Origin: Vibrio gelatinilyticus
GTDB lineage: Bacteria; Pseudomonadota; Gammaproteobacteria; Enterobacterales; Vibrionaceae
Length of the DNA stretch: 64,000 nt
Assembly (NCBI RefSeq): GCF_022836845.1
Contig: NZ_JAJNNZ010000007.1
Coordinates: forward strand, 149,035 to 213,034
Direction of reading: 5' to 3'
The number at the start of each line of letters is the position of its first letter. Position 1 is the first letter of the stretch. The notes beneath the pieces were generated by a model that searched no databases, was not told where the DNA came from, and saw only the letters and a program-made list of their open reading frames with translations. A program made the position numbers and the translations under genes. Of the stretch, positions 54,727-63,945 are shown piece after piece.

Positions 54727-56451
54727 ATGATACAAACGTTAACATTAAGCGTAGGACAAGCCACTAGCGCTGGACTAAAACCCATCAATCAGGATCACAT
54801 GGGTTACCATATCCCTGATAAACCGCAGCTCAATACCAAGGGAGCGGTAGTCGCCATTGCTGACGGTATTAGCTCAAGCGATGTTAGTCACATCGCTAGC
54901 GAAACCGCGATCGGTAGTTTTGTCGCAGATTACTATTCAACATCCGATGCCTGGTCAGTCAAAAACTCAGCGCAAAAAGTACTAAAGTCGGCCAATTATT
55001 GGCTCCACTCTCAAACGCAAAGCAGCGCCTTTCGCTACGAACCGGATAAGGGTTATGTGTGTACCTTTAGTGGCATTGTTTTCAAATCCAATACTGCTCA
55101 CCTTTTTCACTGCGGAGATTCTCGAATCTATCGCCTAGCGGGTAATTCATTAGAGCAAATGACCAGTGACCATCGTCGCGTGATTGACCCCCAGACTAGC
55201 TATCTTAGTCGTGGCTTAGGGATAGGAACCACCTTAGATATTGATTATCGCCAAACCCCCCTGAATGTGGGCGATGTCTTTTTGCTCACCACCGATGGCG
55301 TGCACGAATTTCTGACTCGCACAGAGATGGTAAAAATCGTTAGCGATGAGCGCCTCGACTTAAACAGCAAAGCCGAACTGCTCGTTGAACGTGCCTTGCA
55401 GCTTGGCAGCGACGACAATCTGACGGTGCAAATCGTGTTAATCGAGCAATTGCCTGAGCACGGCTATGAGGAATTTCAGCATCAGGTGACAGCTCTCCCC
55501 CCAGCGCCTCACCTTCAAGCCAAACAACACTTTGATGGCTATCTGATCTTAAGAGATATTTATATCAGTAGCCGTAGCCATGTCTTTCTTGCAAAAGATC
55601 TCGATACCCAAGAGCTAGTTGCTTTAAAAACGCCTTCTACAGAAATGCGCAATGATGCAACATATCTGGAAGGCTTTTTAATGGAAGATTGGATAGCAAC
55701 GCGACTGAACAACCCTCATATTCTCAAAACGAAAGCCTCACTGCGGCCAAAAAAGTATGTGTACAGCGTTAGCGAGTTCATCGAGGGAAAAAGCTTATCT
55801 CAATGGATGAACGATAACCCTCAGCCTAGTTTGGAATCAGTAAGGAGTATCATTGCTCAAATAGCCAAAGGATTATTAGCTTTTCATCGTCAAGAGATGG
55901 TCCATCAGGATTTACGCCCCAATAACATTATGATTGATGACTCAGGTACGGTTAAAATCATCGACTTTGGGGCGACATCTGTCGCTGGAATAGCGGAAAC
56001 CAAACACACACTATCGGGCATTCCCGGTACGGCACAATACTGTGCGCCTGAATACTTCATTGGCGAGCTAGGGGATCATCGATCTGATATCTTCTCTCTT
56101 GGAGTTATAACCTATCAACTGCTTACTGGGCGTTTACCTTACGCTAACGACATTGCAAAGGCGCACAACAGACAAGCCCAACAGCGTCTAAAGTACATCT
56201 CTTCATCTAATGGTGATCTGTCTGTTCCAATGTGGGTCGACTACGCACTTAAAAAAGCCGTCTCAATTAGGCCAGATAAACGCTATCGCGAGGTCAGTGA
56301 GTTTATTCATGATCTGACGACACCCAACCCAAAAGCTCGAAGTCTTCAAACAATGCCCATTATAGAGCGAAATCCCGTGCTGTTCTGGCAACGAATTTCG
56401 CTGCTTTTAGCCATTGCACTGTCGGTGTCAATTGCCACACAAGTATCTTAA
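54727..56451 (+). CDS. Bifunctional PP2C phosphatase / Ser-Thr protein kinase
   Basis: The 574-residue protein joins a PP2C phosphatase (about 1-240; motifs NQD, ADG at 45, GDSR at 130, TDG at 189, DDN at 229) to a Hanks-type kinase (about 265-530; Lys301 in VALK, HQDLRPNN with Asp395, DFG at 413-415, APE at 440) and a C-terminal membrane helix (about 553-570). The glycine-rich loop is degenerate (SSRSHVF). Such fusions occur beside nitrite or nitrate transport genes in Vibrio and Pseudomonas. The target protein is unknown; the FNT transporter is a candidate. Confidence 0.9.
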   Translation: MIQTLTLSVGQATSAGLKPINQDHMGYHIPDKPQLNTKGAVVAIADGISSSDVSHIASETAIGSFVADYYSTSDAWSVKNSAQKVLKSANYWLHSQTQSSAFRYEPDKGYVCTFSGIVFKSNTAHLFHCGDSRIYRLAGNSLEQMTSDHRRVIDPQTSYLSRGLGIGTTLDIDYRQTPLNVGDVFLLTTDGVHEFLTRTEMVKIVSDERLDLNSKAELLVERALQLGSDDNLTVQIVLIEQLPEHGYEEFQHQVTALPPAPHLQAKQHFDGYLILRDIYISSRSHVFLAKDLDTQELVALKTPSTEMRNDATYLEGFLMEDWIATRLNNPHILKTKASLRPKKYVYSVSEFIEGKSLSQWMNDNPQPSLESVRSIIAQIAKGLLAFHRQEMVHQDLRPNNIMIDDSGTVKIIDFGATSVAGIAETKHTLSGIPGTAQYCAPEYFIGELGDHRSDIFSLGVITYQLLTGRLPYANDIAKAHNRQAQQRLKYISSSNGDLSVPMWVDYALKKAVSIRPDKRYREVSEFIHDLTTPNPKARSLQTMPIIERNPVLFWQRISLLLAIALSVSIATQVS

Positions 56452-56465
56452 GCATGCCCCATGTG

Positions 56466-57314
56466 TTAACCGTTTAATTTGATGCGCTCCGTACGTGAGC
56501 GCAAGTACTCTAAGGTAAACAATAACAAAGCAGAAAGAATAACGAGCAACGTCGCTACGGCTAGAATGGTCGGGTTAATCTGCTCTCTCAGCCCAGAAAA
56601 CATCTGACGTGGAATGGTTTTTTGCTCAGGGCCCGCCAAAAACAGCGCCACCACCACTTCATCAAACGAAGTCACAAACGCAAATAACGCTCCTGAAATA
56701 ACCCCTGGTCGAATAAGAGGCATGATGATTTTGAAAAAGGTGTATACAGGTTTAGCACCCATACCTAAAGACGCTTGCACTAGTGAGTAATCGAATCCAG
56801 CTAGAGCAGCATTGACGGTGATAATCACAAAAGGTGTCCCTAGCGCAGCATGAGCAATGACCACGCCCCAAAAGGTGCCCGCCAAATTCAACTGCGTATA
56901 AAAGAAAAACATCCCCGCAGCGGTAATGATCAGCGGAACGATCATTGGCGAGAGCAGTATCGCCATAATAACGCGCTGCATGGGCATTGAAGAATTACTC
57001 AACCCTATTGCTGCCATTGTACCCAATATTGTGGCAATCAAGGTGGCGCATATGCCAATCAAGAAACTGTTTTTTATCGCAAGCAGCCAGTTGTCATCGT
57101 GCCAAATCTCCGCATACCACTCCAATGAGTAGGCTTCTTTGTCGAACGCTAGCATACCCGGCGTAAAGCTAAAATAGGGCTCAGCATTGAAAGACAACGG
57201 TATGATCACCAGTATCGGCATCATTAAGAAAAACAGCGTCAAGTACGCGCTAAATGACAATGAAATAGAGCCAAGTTTTTGCAATGGCGTAAAGTATCGA
57301 GGAAATCGGTTCAT
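56466..57314 (-). CDS. Polyamine-type ABC transporter permease (PotC family)
   Basis: This 282-residue inner-membrane permease has six helices and the EAA motif (ASLGMGAKPVYTFFKIIMPL, about residue 187) that contacts the ATPase. It is the last gene of a four-gene ABC transporter (ATPase, binding protein, permease, permease) and starts five bases after the previous gene. It most resembles PotC/PotI of spermidine or putrescine transport. The substrate is not certain. Confidence 0.92.
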   Translation of the reverse strand: MNRFPRYFTPLQKLGSISLSFSAYLTLFFLMMPILVIIPLSFNAEPYFSFTPGMLAFDKEAYSLEWYAEIWHDDNWLLAIKNSFLIGICATLIATILGTMAAIGLSNSSMPMQRVIMAILLSPMIVPLIITAAGMFFFYTQLNLAGTFWGVVIAHAALGTPFVIITVNAALAGFDYSLVQASLGMGAKPVYTFFKIIMPLIRPGVISGALFAFVTSFDEVVVALFLAGPEQKTIPRQMFSGLREQINPTILAVATLLVILSALLLFTLEYLRSRTERIKLNG

Positions 57315-57318
57315 TCAA

Positions 57319-58563
57319 CTAGCCTAACTTAATATTGTTGACGCCTACCCATCGATCGTACAACCAATAGAGCGCTAAAATAAGGATTAACAACAAACTG
57401 CCTAAGGCTGCCGCCAACTCCCAGTTGTTCGAAGACTGCATATGGAAGGCGATAATATTACTGATCATCTGGCCATCGGTTCCGCCCACCAGCGCAGGAG
57501 TTATGTAGTAACCAATTGAAATAATAAAGACCAACAGTGCCCCTGCGCTCAGTCCCGGTAAGGTCATAGGAAAATAGATTTTTATGAAGGCAGGCAAGGG
57601 CTTTGATCCCAGTGACAACGCCGCTCGAAAATAACTAGGATCGATGTTTTTCATCACACTGTATAAGGGCAATATCATGAATGGTAGCAAGATATGTGTC
57701 ATTGAGATGATGGTGGAAAACTCGGTATAGAGTAACTCCAAAGGTTGATCGATAATTCCAATGGCTTTCAGGGTGCTATTGACGACACCATTGGTTTGCA
57801 AAAGTGCAATCCATGACGTGGTTCTAACTAGCAGTGATGTCCAAAACGGCAAAAGCACAAAAACCAATAGAAAGTTAGCCTTACTGGCCGACACGTTCGA
57901 TAGGTAATATGACAGTGGGAAAGCAATGATCGCTGTGAGTAAGGTAATGTACAACGCGATTTTAAGGCTCTTCCAATACAGTTTAATGTATATTTTGGTA
58001 TCCCTTGCCTCTATATCACCTTGCAAGGTCTTTTTCAGGTCAAGAGCCGTCAAATAATAACGCTCTGTCCATTTATTACCGGATGACTTGATCGCCACCC
58101 ATACATCCGCTGAGCGCCACTTTTTGTGTTTATCCAATAGGATATTCGCCCCATCTAAACGTAGATCTTCTATGGGCAACTTTTTGATTTTGCGTGCTGT
58201 AGATTTTATTTGGCTCGAAGAACCCGGTAGCGCTCGGTTAATCTCTTCTGCAAGTTTTCCAGAACGTCTTTCCTTTGCAAGTCCGTGAAGCTCTATGGCA
58301 AATACTTTGATGATCTCGTCAGACGGCGGAGCCCCAGTCGACTCATCCCAAGATTGCATCGCATTCAGGGTGTCAGGGATCAATTGTGCCACCGTTGGGT
58401 GATAAACACTTCTGTACAACATCGTTGTAATTGGCGCCAAAAACGCAATTAATACAAACAGCAGCAAAGGCAGCGTAAATAGAAACAGCATCCACTGTTT
58501 GTTTCTATATTTTTTCTGGCTTTGCGCGAGTTCTGTCAACGTCAGGGTATTTTCACTCGCCAT
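57319..58563 (-). CDS. Polyamine-type ABC transporter permease (PotB family), with extra periplasmic segment
   Basis: The partner permease of about 414 residues has an EAA motif (ALSLGSKPLPAFIKIYFPM, about residue 320) and six helices. Between helix 1 (about 24-48) and helix 2 (about 203-223) lies a charged loop of about 150 residues, which makes it longer than typical PotB (about 285). I chose the ATG at 58561-58563 because the AAGGA site overlaps the ATG four codons upstream. It overlaps no neighbour; a hairpin separates it from the binding protein. Confidence 0.9.
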   Translation of the reverse strand: MASENTLTLTELAQSQKKYRNKQWMLFLFTLPLLLFVLIAFLAPITTMLYRSVYHPTVAQLIPDTLNAMQSWDESTGAPPSDEIIKVFAIELHGLAKERRSGKLAEEINRALPGSSSQIKSTARKIKKLPIEDLRLDGANILLDKHKKWRSADVWVAIKSSGNKWTERYYLTALDLKKTLQGDIEARDTKIYIKLYWKSLKIALYITLLTAIIAFPLSYYLSNVSASKANFLLVFVLLPFWTSLLVRTTSWIALLQTNGVVNSTLKAIGIIDQPLELLYTEFSTIISMTHILLPFMILPLYSVMKNIDPSYFRAALSLGSKPLPAFIKIYFPMTLPGLSAGALLVFIISIGYYITPALVGGTDGQMISNIIAFHMQSSNNWELAAALGSLLLILILALYWLYDRWVGVNNIKLG

Positions 58564-58602
58564 GGGTACTTTCATCCTTGAAAATCTTAAAGCGTAGAAT
58601 CT

Positions 58603-58629
58603 GGGTCACATCAGCAATCGATGTGACCC
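58603..58629 (-). other. Hairpin between binding-protein and permease genes
   Basis: A perfect ten-base-pair stem (GGGTCACATC / GATGTGACCC) with a seven-base loop has no T run. It probably stabilises the binding-protein mRNA or gives partial termination, which would explain more binding protein than permease. Confidence 0.5.
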
Positions 58630-58648
58630 GTTGCTTACATCACAGCTG

Positions 58649-59707
58649 CTATTGAAGCAGCCATTCATTGAACTTCTCGCCCAATGTTTCTCCGTAGTCA
58701 GCCCAGAAGTCTCCTGAAGCCTTAACCCCTTCGTCTAGATGTGATGAAGGTAGTTTTGGTATCACCGCAGGATCCACATATTGATACGCCGATTTACGTG
58801 TTGGACCATAGGCTACTTCAGGCATGCCACTCAATGGTTTTGATCCTGTCGCAAAGCGAATAAATTCTTCAGCCAATGCTTTCTTCTTTGTGCCCTTTAC
58901 GATCGCCCAAACATCAAGGTCGTAAACATGTGAGTCCCATACCATCTCAAATGGCTTACCTTCACGCTGAATCGCATCAAAGAAACGACCGTTTGCCGAT
59001 TGCACCATCACAGCACCGCCATCATTAAGTAGCTGTGGAGCCTGAGACCAGCTATCAAACCAAACAATGTCATCTTTTATGGTGTCAAGTTTTGCAAAAG
59101 CACGCTTCTGACCTTCATCAGTGCTTAGAACTTCATAAACATCGTCTTTGGAAACACCATCTGCAAGTAGAGCCCATTCAAGGTTCACTTGAGCACGCTT
59201 ACGAAATGCGCGCTTACCCGGGTAAGTTTTGGTATCGAACAGATCTTGGATCGTACTCGGTTTGCCACCTTTGATCGTGTCGTGATTATAGGCAAACAAA
59301 ATAGTCCAAACGATATTACCCACACCACATTCATTAGCGAGCGCTTCTGAGCTAAAATCTTCCATGGCTGGTGTACCATCACTGCCTGCAGGCAAAGTGT
59401 CCATAGGGAACACTTCTAATAGACCTTCAGAACATGCTCGCTCTAAGTCGATAACCTCGACATCAATGACGTCCCACAACACATTGCCACTTTCGACTTG
59501 TGCTTTAAGCTCGGCGATACCACCTGAATAGTTTTCTGACAGCACTTTATGGCCTGTTTTTTCAGTAAACGGGTCTAACATATGTTTTTTCTGTGCGTCG
59601 CCATAAGCACCACCAAATGATACTGCGGTAAGTTGGTCAGCTAGTGCAGAATGACTCAAGCCCAACGCAAACATGACAGGAAGCCATTTTTTCATTTTCG
59701 TCATCAT
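58649..59707 (-). CDS. Polyamine-type ABC transporter periplasmic binding protein (PotD/PotF family)
   Basis: The precursor has a signal peptide (MKKWLPVMFALGLSHSALA) and a mature part with AVSFGGAYGDAQKKHMLDPF and a C-terminal GETLGEKFNEWLL typical of the extracellular solute-binding family 1. It is of PotD/PotF length (about 350). Two adjacent ATG codons (59707, 59704) follow an AAGGAT site; the second is better spaced. The start overlaps nothing: the ATPase gene ends at 59727. Confidence 0.93.
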   Translation of the reverse strand: MMTKMKKWLPVMFALGLSHSALADQLTAVSFGGAYGDAQKKHMLDPFTEKTGHKVLSENYSGGIAELKAQVESGNVLWDVIDVEVIDLERACSEGLLEVFPMDTLPAGSDGTPAMEDFSSEALANECGVGNIVWTILFAYNHDTIKGGKPSTIQDLFDTKTYPGKRAFRKRAQVNLEWALLADGVSKDDVYEVLSTDEGQKRAFAKLDTIKDDIVWFDSWSQAPQLLNDGGAVMVQSANGRFFDAIQREGKPFEMVWDSHVYDLDVWAIVKGTKKKALAEEFIRFATGSKPLSGMPEVAYGPTRKSAYQYVDPAVIPKLPSSHLDEGVKASGDFWADYGETLGEKFNEWLLQ

Positions 59708-59726
59708 ATATCCTTTCGTTCCTTGA

Positions 59727-60812
59727 TTAAGGTTGATCAAGCGCTAACCCATCAGAAATGGACCACGTTAGGCTGGTTAATTCACCGACCTGTAAAGTCG
59801 GTGCTTGCTGGTCATTCAGTAACTTCACCATTACGTCTCTATCGTCATCTAATTTAAAGAAATAACGAATGAAGTCACCGACATAAAGCCGAGTAACAAA
59901 GGTTGCCAATACTTGATTACTCTTAACTTCGTCTTTGTCACCAATAAAGAAATTCTCTGGGCGTACCGCCAATAAACAAGGCTCACCAACATCCGGACAA
60001 TTGATCGCCGTTGCCACAACTTCGGTGCCATCAGACAACTCAATATGGGCATGTTCGCCGTCGACTTTGGTTAACGTACCAGGCAGGTGGTTGTTCTCCC
60101 CTAAGAAATCTGCGACAAAGGCATTGGCTGGTCGTTCATATAAGGTAGAAGGATCGGCACACTGCTGCACCACACCATCTTCAAACACAGCGATACGATC
60201 TGACATAGTCAGTGCTTCGGTTTGGTCGTGTGTAACGTAAATAGCCGTAAAGCCTAACTGTTCATGCAGTCGTTTGATTTCGAATTGCATTTGTTCACGT
60301 AAGTTTTTGTCCAACGCTCCAAGCGGCTCATCCATCAAGACAATCGAAGGTTCAAAGATCAATGAACGCGCTAAAGCGACACGCTGCTTTTGTCCACCAG
60401 AAAGCTGTCCTGGGTAGCGATTTCCAAAATATTCCAGCTCTACCAATGAAAGAAATTCATGTACTTTAGCTTTGATCTTCTCTTTAGGCATCTTGCGAAC
60501 ATGCAAGGGGTAAGCGAGGTTTTCCGCAACCGTCATATGAGGAAAAAGTGCATAGTGTTGAAAAACCATGCCTATATTTCGATTATAGGGTGCAACGTGT
60601 GTGATAAGTTGGCCATTTACCTCAATTGCGCCGCTGGTAACATCTTCAAATCCAGCGAGCATCATCAAACAGGTTGTTTTGCCCGATCCTGATGGCCCCA
60701 GCAGAGTGACAAACTCCCCTTTAGCAATATCAAGACTAAAATCTTTCACGACGAAATTGTGTCGATCATAGCTCTTTTTGACGTTTTTAAACTGTACGTA
60801 ACGACTATCCAT
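59727..60812 (-). CDS. Polyamine-type ABC transporter ATP-binding protein (PotA family)
   Basis: The 361-residue ATPase has Walker A GPSGSGKTT (about residue 39), the signature LSGGQKQR (about 140), Walker B VLMDEPLGALD and the H-loop THDQTEAL, then a C-terminal TOBE-type regulatory domain (about 280-355). It is the first gene of the transporter operon. The promoter must lie in the 346 bases upstream. Confidence 0.95.
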   Translation of the reverse strand: MDSRYVQFKNVKKSYDRHNFVVKDFSLDIAKGEFVTLLGPSGSGKTTCLMMLAGFEDVTSGAIEVNGQLITHVAPYNRNIGMVFQHYALFPHMTVAENLAYPLHVRKMPKEKIKAKVHEFLSLVELEYFGNRYPGQLSGGQKQRVALARSLIFEPSIVLMDEPLGALDKNLREQMQFEIKRLHEQLGFTAIYVTHDQTEALTMSDRIAVFEDGVVQQCADPSTLYERPANAFVADFLGENNHLPGTLTKVDGEHAHIELSDGTEVVATAINCPDVGEPCLLAVRPENFFIGDKDEVKSNQVLATFVTRLYVGDFIRYFFKLDDDRDVMVKLLNDQQAPTLQVGELTSLTWSISDGLALDQP

Positions 60813-61158
60813 CTCTACTGCCTATCCCTCTACTGCCAACGACCATTTCAGATATTGCTCACCACTCAATTACACTAGTCGCAATTAACAATACAGCAAC
60901 ATTTAACATCTAAATATGTGATTTATCCTTTACTTTTCAGTCACAAAGGACAAGATTCGTATATTGTCATTTGAAGAAAAGTGACACTAAATCAGGACAA
61001 TTCCCCTTATTGAAGAGCAGAGTAGATAAAAAAGGTGACGTTTCGACAATAATTCGCAGAAAATATTATTGTTGCTGCCAAATTTATACGGAACACCACT
61101 CAGTTAAGTTAAATGTCCGACGATCACACTAGAAATGTATCGCCGACCATCACACTCT
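60813..61158. other. Intergenic region between cyanase and the ABC transporter
   Basis: No gene is seen in these 346 bases. An AT-rich stretch (60880-61080) holds the transporter promoter. Two near-identical phrases (CGACGATCACAC and CGACCATCACAC) stand close together near 61118-61153, just after the cyanase gene. Confidence 0.4.
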
Positions 61159-61599
61159 CTACCAACTTTTATAAGGTAAGAACTTACCGTTCATGGTAAT
61201 GATCACTCTATCCCCTTTGGGGTCCTCGAGCTTTTCAACGTCCATCGAAAAGTCAATCGCGCTCATGATGCCATCACCAAATTTCTCCTGAATGACCTCT
61301 TTTAAAGTATCTCCATACACACCCACCACTTCGTACAAGCGATACACCAAAGGATCTTGTGGTACATCTCGTGACCACGCTTTGGTCGGAAATGACATGA
61401 GCACGGACTGAGCTTCTTCTGGCAACTCAAGAAGTTGACACAAACGCGCTGCAGGGGCTTTCGGCATACTGTTCATACCTAAGCAAGCCGAGGTCACCCA
61501 CACACAGCCCATCCCCAGTTCATCCGCAATGTCTTGCCAACTTAACCCTAATTTGTTTTTCTCGATGATAATCGCTTCAACAACATCTTCCCTTTTCAT
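61159..61599 (-). CDS. cynS: Cyanate hydratase (cyanase) CynS
   Basis: Cyanase breaks down cyanate with bicarbonate to ammonia and carbon dioxide. The 146-residue protein has the N-terminal DNA-binding-like helical domain and the C-terminal catalytic region with the conserved Arg and Glu in YRLYEVVGVYG and the catalytic Ser in MSAIDF. A GGAGTG site precedes the ATG. No carbonic anhydrase or cyanate transporter gene of the E. coli type (cynT, cynX) is adjacent; it follows the polyamine-type ABC genes on the same strand. Confidence 0.95.
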   Translation of the reverse strand: MKREDVVEAIIIEKNKLGLSWQDIADELGMGCVWVTSACLGMNSMPKAPAARLCQLLELPEEAQSVLMSFPTKAWSRDVPQDPLVYRLYEVVGVYGDTLKEVIQEKFGDGIMSAIDFSMDVEKLEDPKGDRVIITMNGKFLPYKSW

Positions 61600-61929
61600 A
61601 GGACACTCCTTTCATTCAACCTATACATTCATTTTTTGAGTTAGAAATAAGAGTAAAGCAATTGTTGTGCCGTATTAAAAACAGTGTAAATGGGTCGATT
61701 AAGGCGGGATTTGCGTCGTTTTAGTGCAAAATAGTCAAAAACGATGCAAACATGTCGAAGGTATTTTTGGCAGAAGCAGAGAAATAGAGCAGCCGTAATT
61801 CCACGAATATAAAATAAGGGCGTGAATGGATTAGGCAATTTATCGCCTACAAATAGGACTGAGAACGCTGGCAGTATTTAACGGTTGGCTTTCTTTATCA
61901 CTGCCAAAGAAAGCCATGGTTCGTTGGCG
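61600..61929. other. Intergenic region upstream of cynS
   Basis: These 330 bases hold the cynS promoter region and, close to the outer-membrane gene, a perfect 11-base-pair hairpin (TGGCTTTCTTT / AAAGAAAGCCA, 61886-61916) without a T run. No gene was found. Confidence 0.4.
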
Positions 61930-62460
61930 CTAAAAGGCATAGCCAACTTTAAAATTAAACGCCGTTTCATTACGATCGACTAAAGGAAGCTGGCTCATGC
62001 CAACCGATCCTGTTAACCCGTCACTTTCCACGACGAAATCTAAAGCGGGTGAAAATCCTATCGAGTCGTTCTCAAAGTAGTGATAACGCCCTGCATAATA
62101 GTAGTTACGTTCTAGTTTGGATTGAACAACACCAGCGCTTGGCACGATATAAATGTTGTCGGTAACACCGTAGGTCAGTGCCACTCGCGCAGAATAAAAG
62201 TCAGAGCTTAAACTTGCGCCTCGGTCGGATTCGCTGATATTACCCACATCAACGCTACCACCGAATCCCCAACGACCTTCTCCTTGCAACTGGTACACGG
62301 AAAGCCCATAGGATTTTGTTGAATTCAGCGCGGAGATGCCCCCCAAAATAGCCAGCTTGGGCTCATAAGATGCGGCATTAGATAGGCAAGAAAGGAGCAG
62401 TGAAGACAAAGCAAAGCTGCGTTTTCCCCAAGTAACAAATTGAGATGTGGTGACGGTCAT
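61930..62460 (-). CDS. Small outer-membrane protein
   Basis: The 176-residue precursor has a signal peptide (basic start then SFALSSLLLSCLSNAAS) and a mature part of amphipathic beta strands ending in KVGYAF, with the terminal Phe of outer-membrane barrels. The size fits an eight-stranded OmpW/OmpA-like barrel. It shows no other recognised motif. It lies alone between cynS and the crotonase gene on the minus strand. Confidence 0.8.
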   Translation of the reverse strand: MTVTTSQFVTWGKRSFALSSLLLSCLSNAASYEPKLAILGGISALNSTKSYGLSVYQLQGEGRWGFGGSVDVGNISESDRGASLSSDFYSARVALTYGVTDNIYIVPSAGVVQSKLERNYYYAGRYHYFENDSIGFSPALDFVVESDGLTGSVGMSQLPLVDRNETAFNFKVGYAF

Positions 62461-62603
62461 GGTGGTCTTTAGTATCGAGTGAAAGCGCGATATTGGCTCT
62501 AAAAAGAGAGCGAATTCTATTGACCCATAGGGCCTTCGTCAAGATAAAATCGATTCGCATTCACAGGTCAAATCTCCCCTTTTTAACTCAGTTATCTTAC
62601 CAA

Positions 62604-62628
62604 TAAAAAAGCCACCTCATTGGTGGCT
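62604..62628 (-). terminator. Rho-independent terminator after the crotonase gene
   Basis: The stem AGCCACC / GGTGGCT with a short loop is followed on the minus strand by six T. Confidence 0.85.
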
Positions 62629-62665
62629 ATTATCAGCAGTAAAATAGGAAACAACTCGTTTCAAA

Positions 62666-63472
62666 TCACCAAAATCGCTGTCTTTGCTTAAAGTCTGGAG
62701 ACGATTTCTTACGTAACGCTGCTTGAGTACGAGCAAAGTTCCTACCAATCATTATCCGAATTTGGCTATAGGTTTCGTAAGCTAACAGTTTCCAAGCTGG
62801 CGCTGTCCAGTAACGATTGTAAATATGCTTAATTGCTGCGGTCACATCGGGTGAGGTATTTTCTATTTGTTGACAGAGCTGCTCTGCCGCCTGCATCGGG
62901 TTATCGTTGACCTCAGTCACCAACCCGTAATCGAGTGCAGTTTTTCCATCCAACGGTGTCGCGCACATACTGATGCGCATGGCCAGATCCTTTCGCATGA
63001 CCTCTCGCAAGGTTAGCGATCCCGCCATATCCGAGGTTAGGCCCATTTTAGCCTCCATTATCGACAGGTTGGCATTTGGAGAACAAATTCTAAAATCAGC
63101 ACCCAAAGCAATTTGTAACCCGGCCCCCCAGCAGTATCCCTCTATCACGGCAATCACAGGGACTGATAGTTTGCGCCAATTGGCACTCACTTGCTGTGCC
63201 TGATTGGCATTTCCCGGCCACCATTTAAACAGAAGCTGAACGGCGTAACGTTTATTGCTCATCATGGATTTAAAATCTAAGCCTGAACTAAAGTTATCAC
63301 CTGTTCCTTTTAAAATTACAGCACGTAGACCGCGATCTTTTTTTAGATATTTGCTGACATGGACAAGTTCATCAAACATGATTTTATCAACAGCGTTAAG
63401 CTTATTTGGTCGATGCAAACTCACGACCACCACATCCTTTTTTCTTTCCACCTCTATATGCTGATAATCCAT
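62666..63472 (-). CDS. Crotonase-family enzyme (enoyl-CoA hydratase/isomerase-like)
   Basis: This 268-residue protein shows the crotonase fold: RPNKLNAVD (CoA binding) near residue 22, DNFSSGLDF (oxyanion hole) near 60 and EGYCWGAGLQIALGADFRI near 110-130. The usual catalytic pair of glutamates in hydratases (near 123 and 143) is not clear: the second region reads EAKMGLTSDM. The reaction cannot be named. It has no operon partner here. Confidence 0.88.
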   Translation of the reverse strand: MDYQHIEVERKKDVVVVSLHRPNKLNAVDKIMFDELVHVSKYLKKDRGLRAVILKGTGDNFSSGLDFKSMMSNKRYAVQLLFKWWPGNANQAQQVSANWRKLSVPVIAVIEGYCWGAGLQIALGADFRICSPNANLSIMEAKMGLTSDMAGSLTLREVMRKDLAMRISMCATPLDGKTALDYGLVTEVNDNPMQAAEQLCQQIENTSPDVTAAIKHIYNRYWTAPAWKLLAYETYSQIRIMIGRNFARTQAALRKKSSPDFKQRQRFW

Positions 63473-63702
63473 TGTTCATTCCTTTGTTGGTCTATTCCAT
63501 TACATTGAGATTGATAAAGTGTAGACACAAGATTGAACAATTAGAATAAATGCTCAAAAACCTTCCTGTAAAGGTGAGAAGTCACGCAGTTTTTATAAAA
63601 CAGTTAGAGGCCGACTCCAAAAATACTAAGAGGCAATGGCCTGCGCGCGGTCAACTAAGGTAGATATGATGATTGGTGATATAACAAACTCAAGATGGAT
63701 GT

Positions 63703-63945
63703 ATGAGTAAAACTAACGGACTAAAATCAACACAACCCTGGTTGATCAATATATCAGCCGCCCTATTTACCTTTTTGTTGCTCAAGCTGGTTCTGCCAGG
63801 CAATGTAGCGCAAGATAGCCTCGCTGGACAGGCATTAGTCGACATCGCCGCTCACTACGCGCATTTTATTGCTTTTCTGTGGTTTGTTCCGATGTTGCTT
63901 GCGTTAAGAAAACCCTCAGTGAACACGAAGCCTGCTTTTAATTAA
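63703..63945 (+). CDS. Small membrane protein
   Basis: The 80-residue protein has two predicted membrane helices (about 17-33 and 50-68) joined by a polar loop, and no recognised family. A weak AGATGGA ribosome site lies upstream. Nothing nearby points to its role. It diverges from the crotonase gene, with about 230 bases between them. Confidence 0.55.
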   Translation: MSKTNGLKSTQPWLINISAALFTFLLLKLVLPGNVAQDSLAGQALVDIAAHYAHFIAFLWFVPMLLALRKPSVNTKPAFN

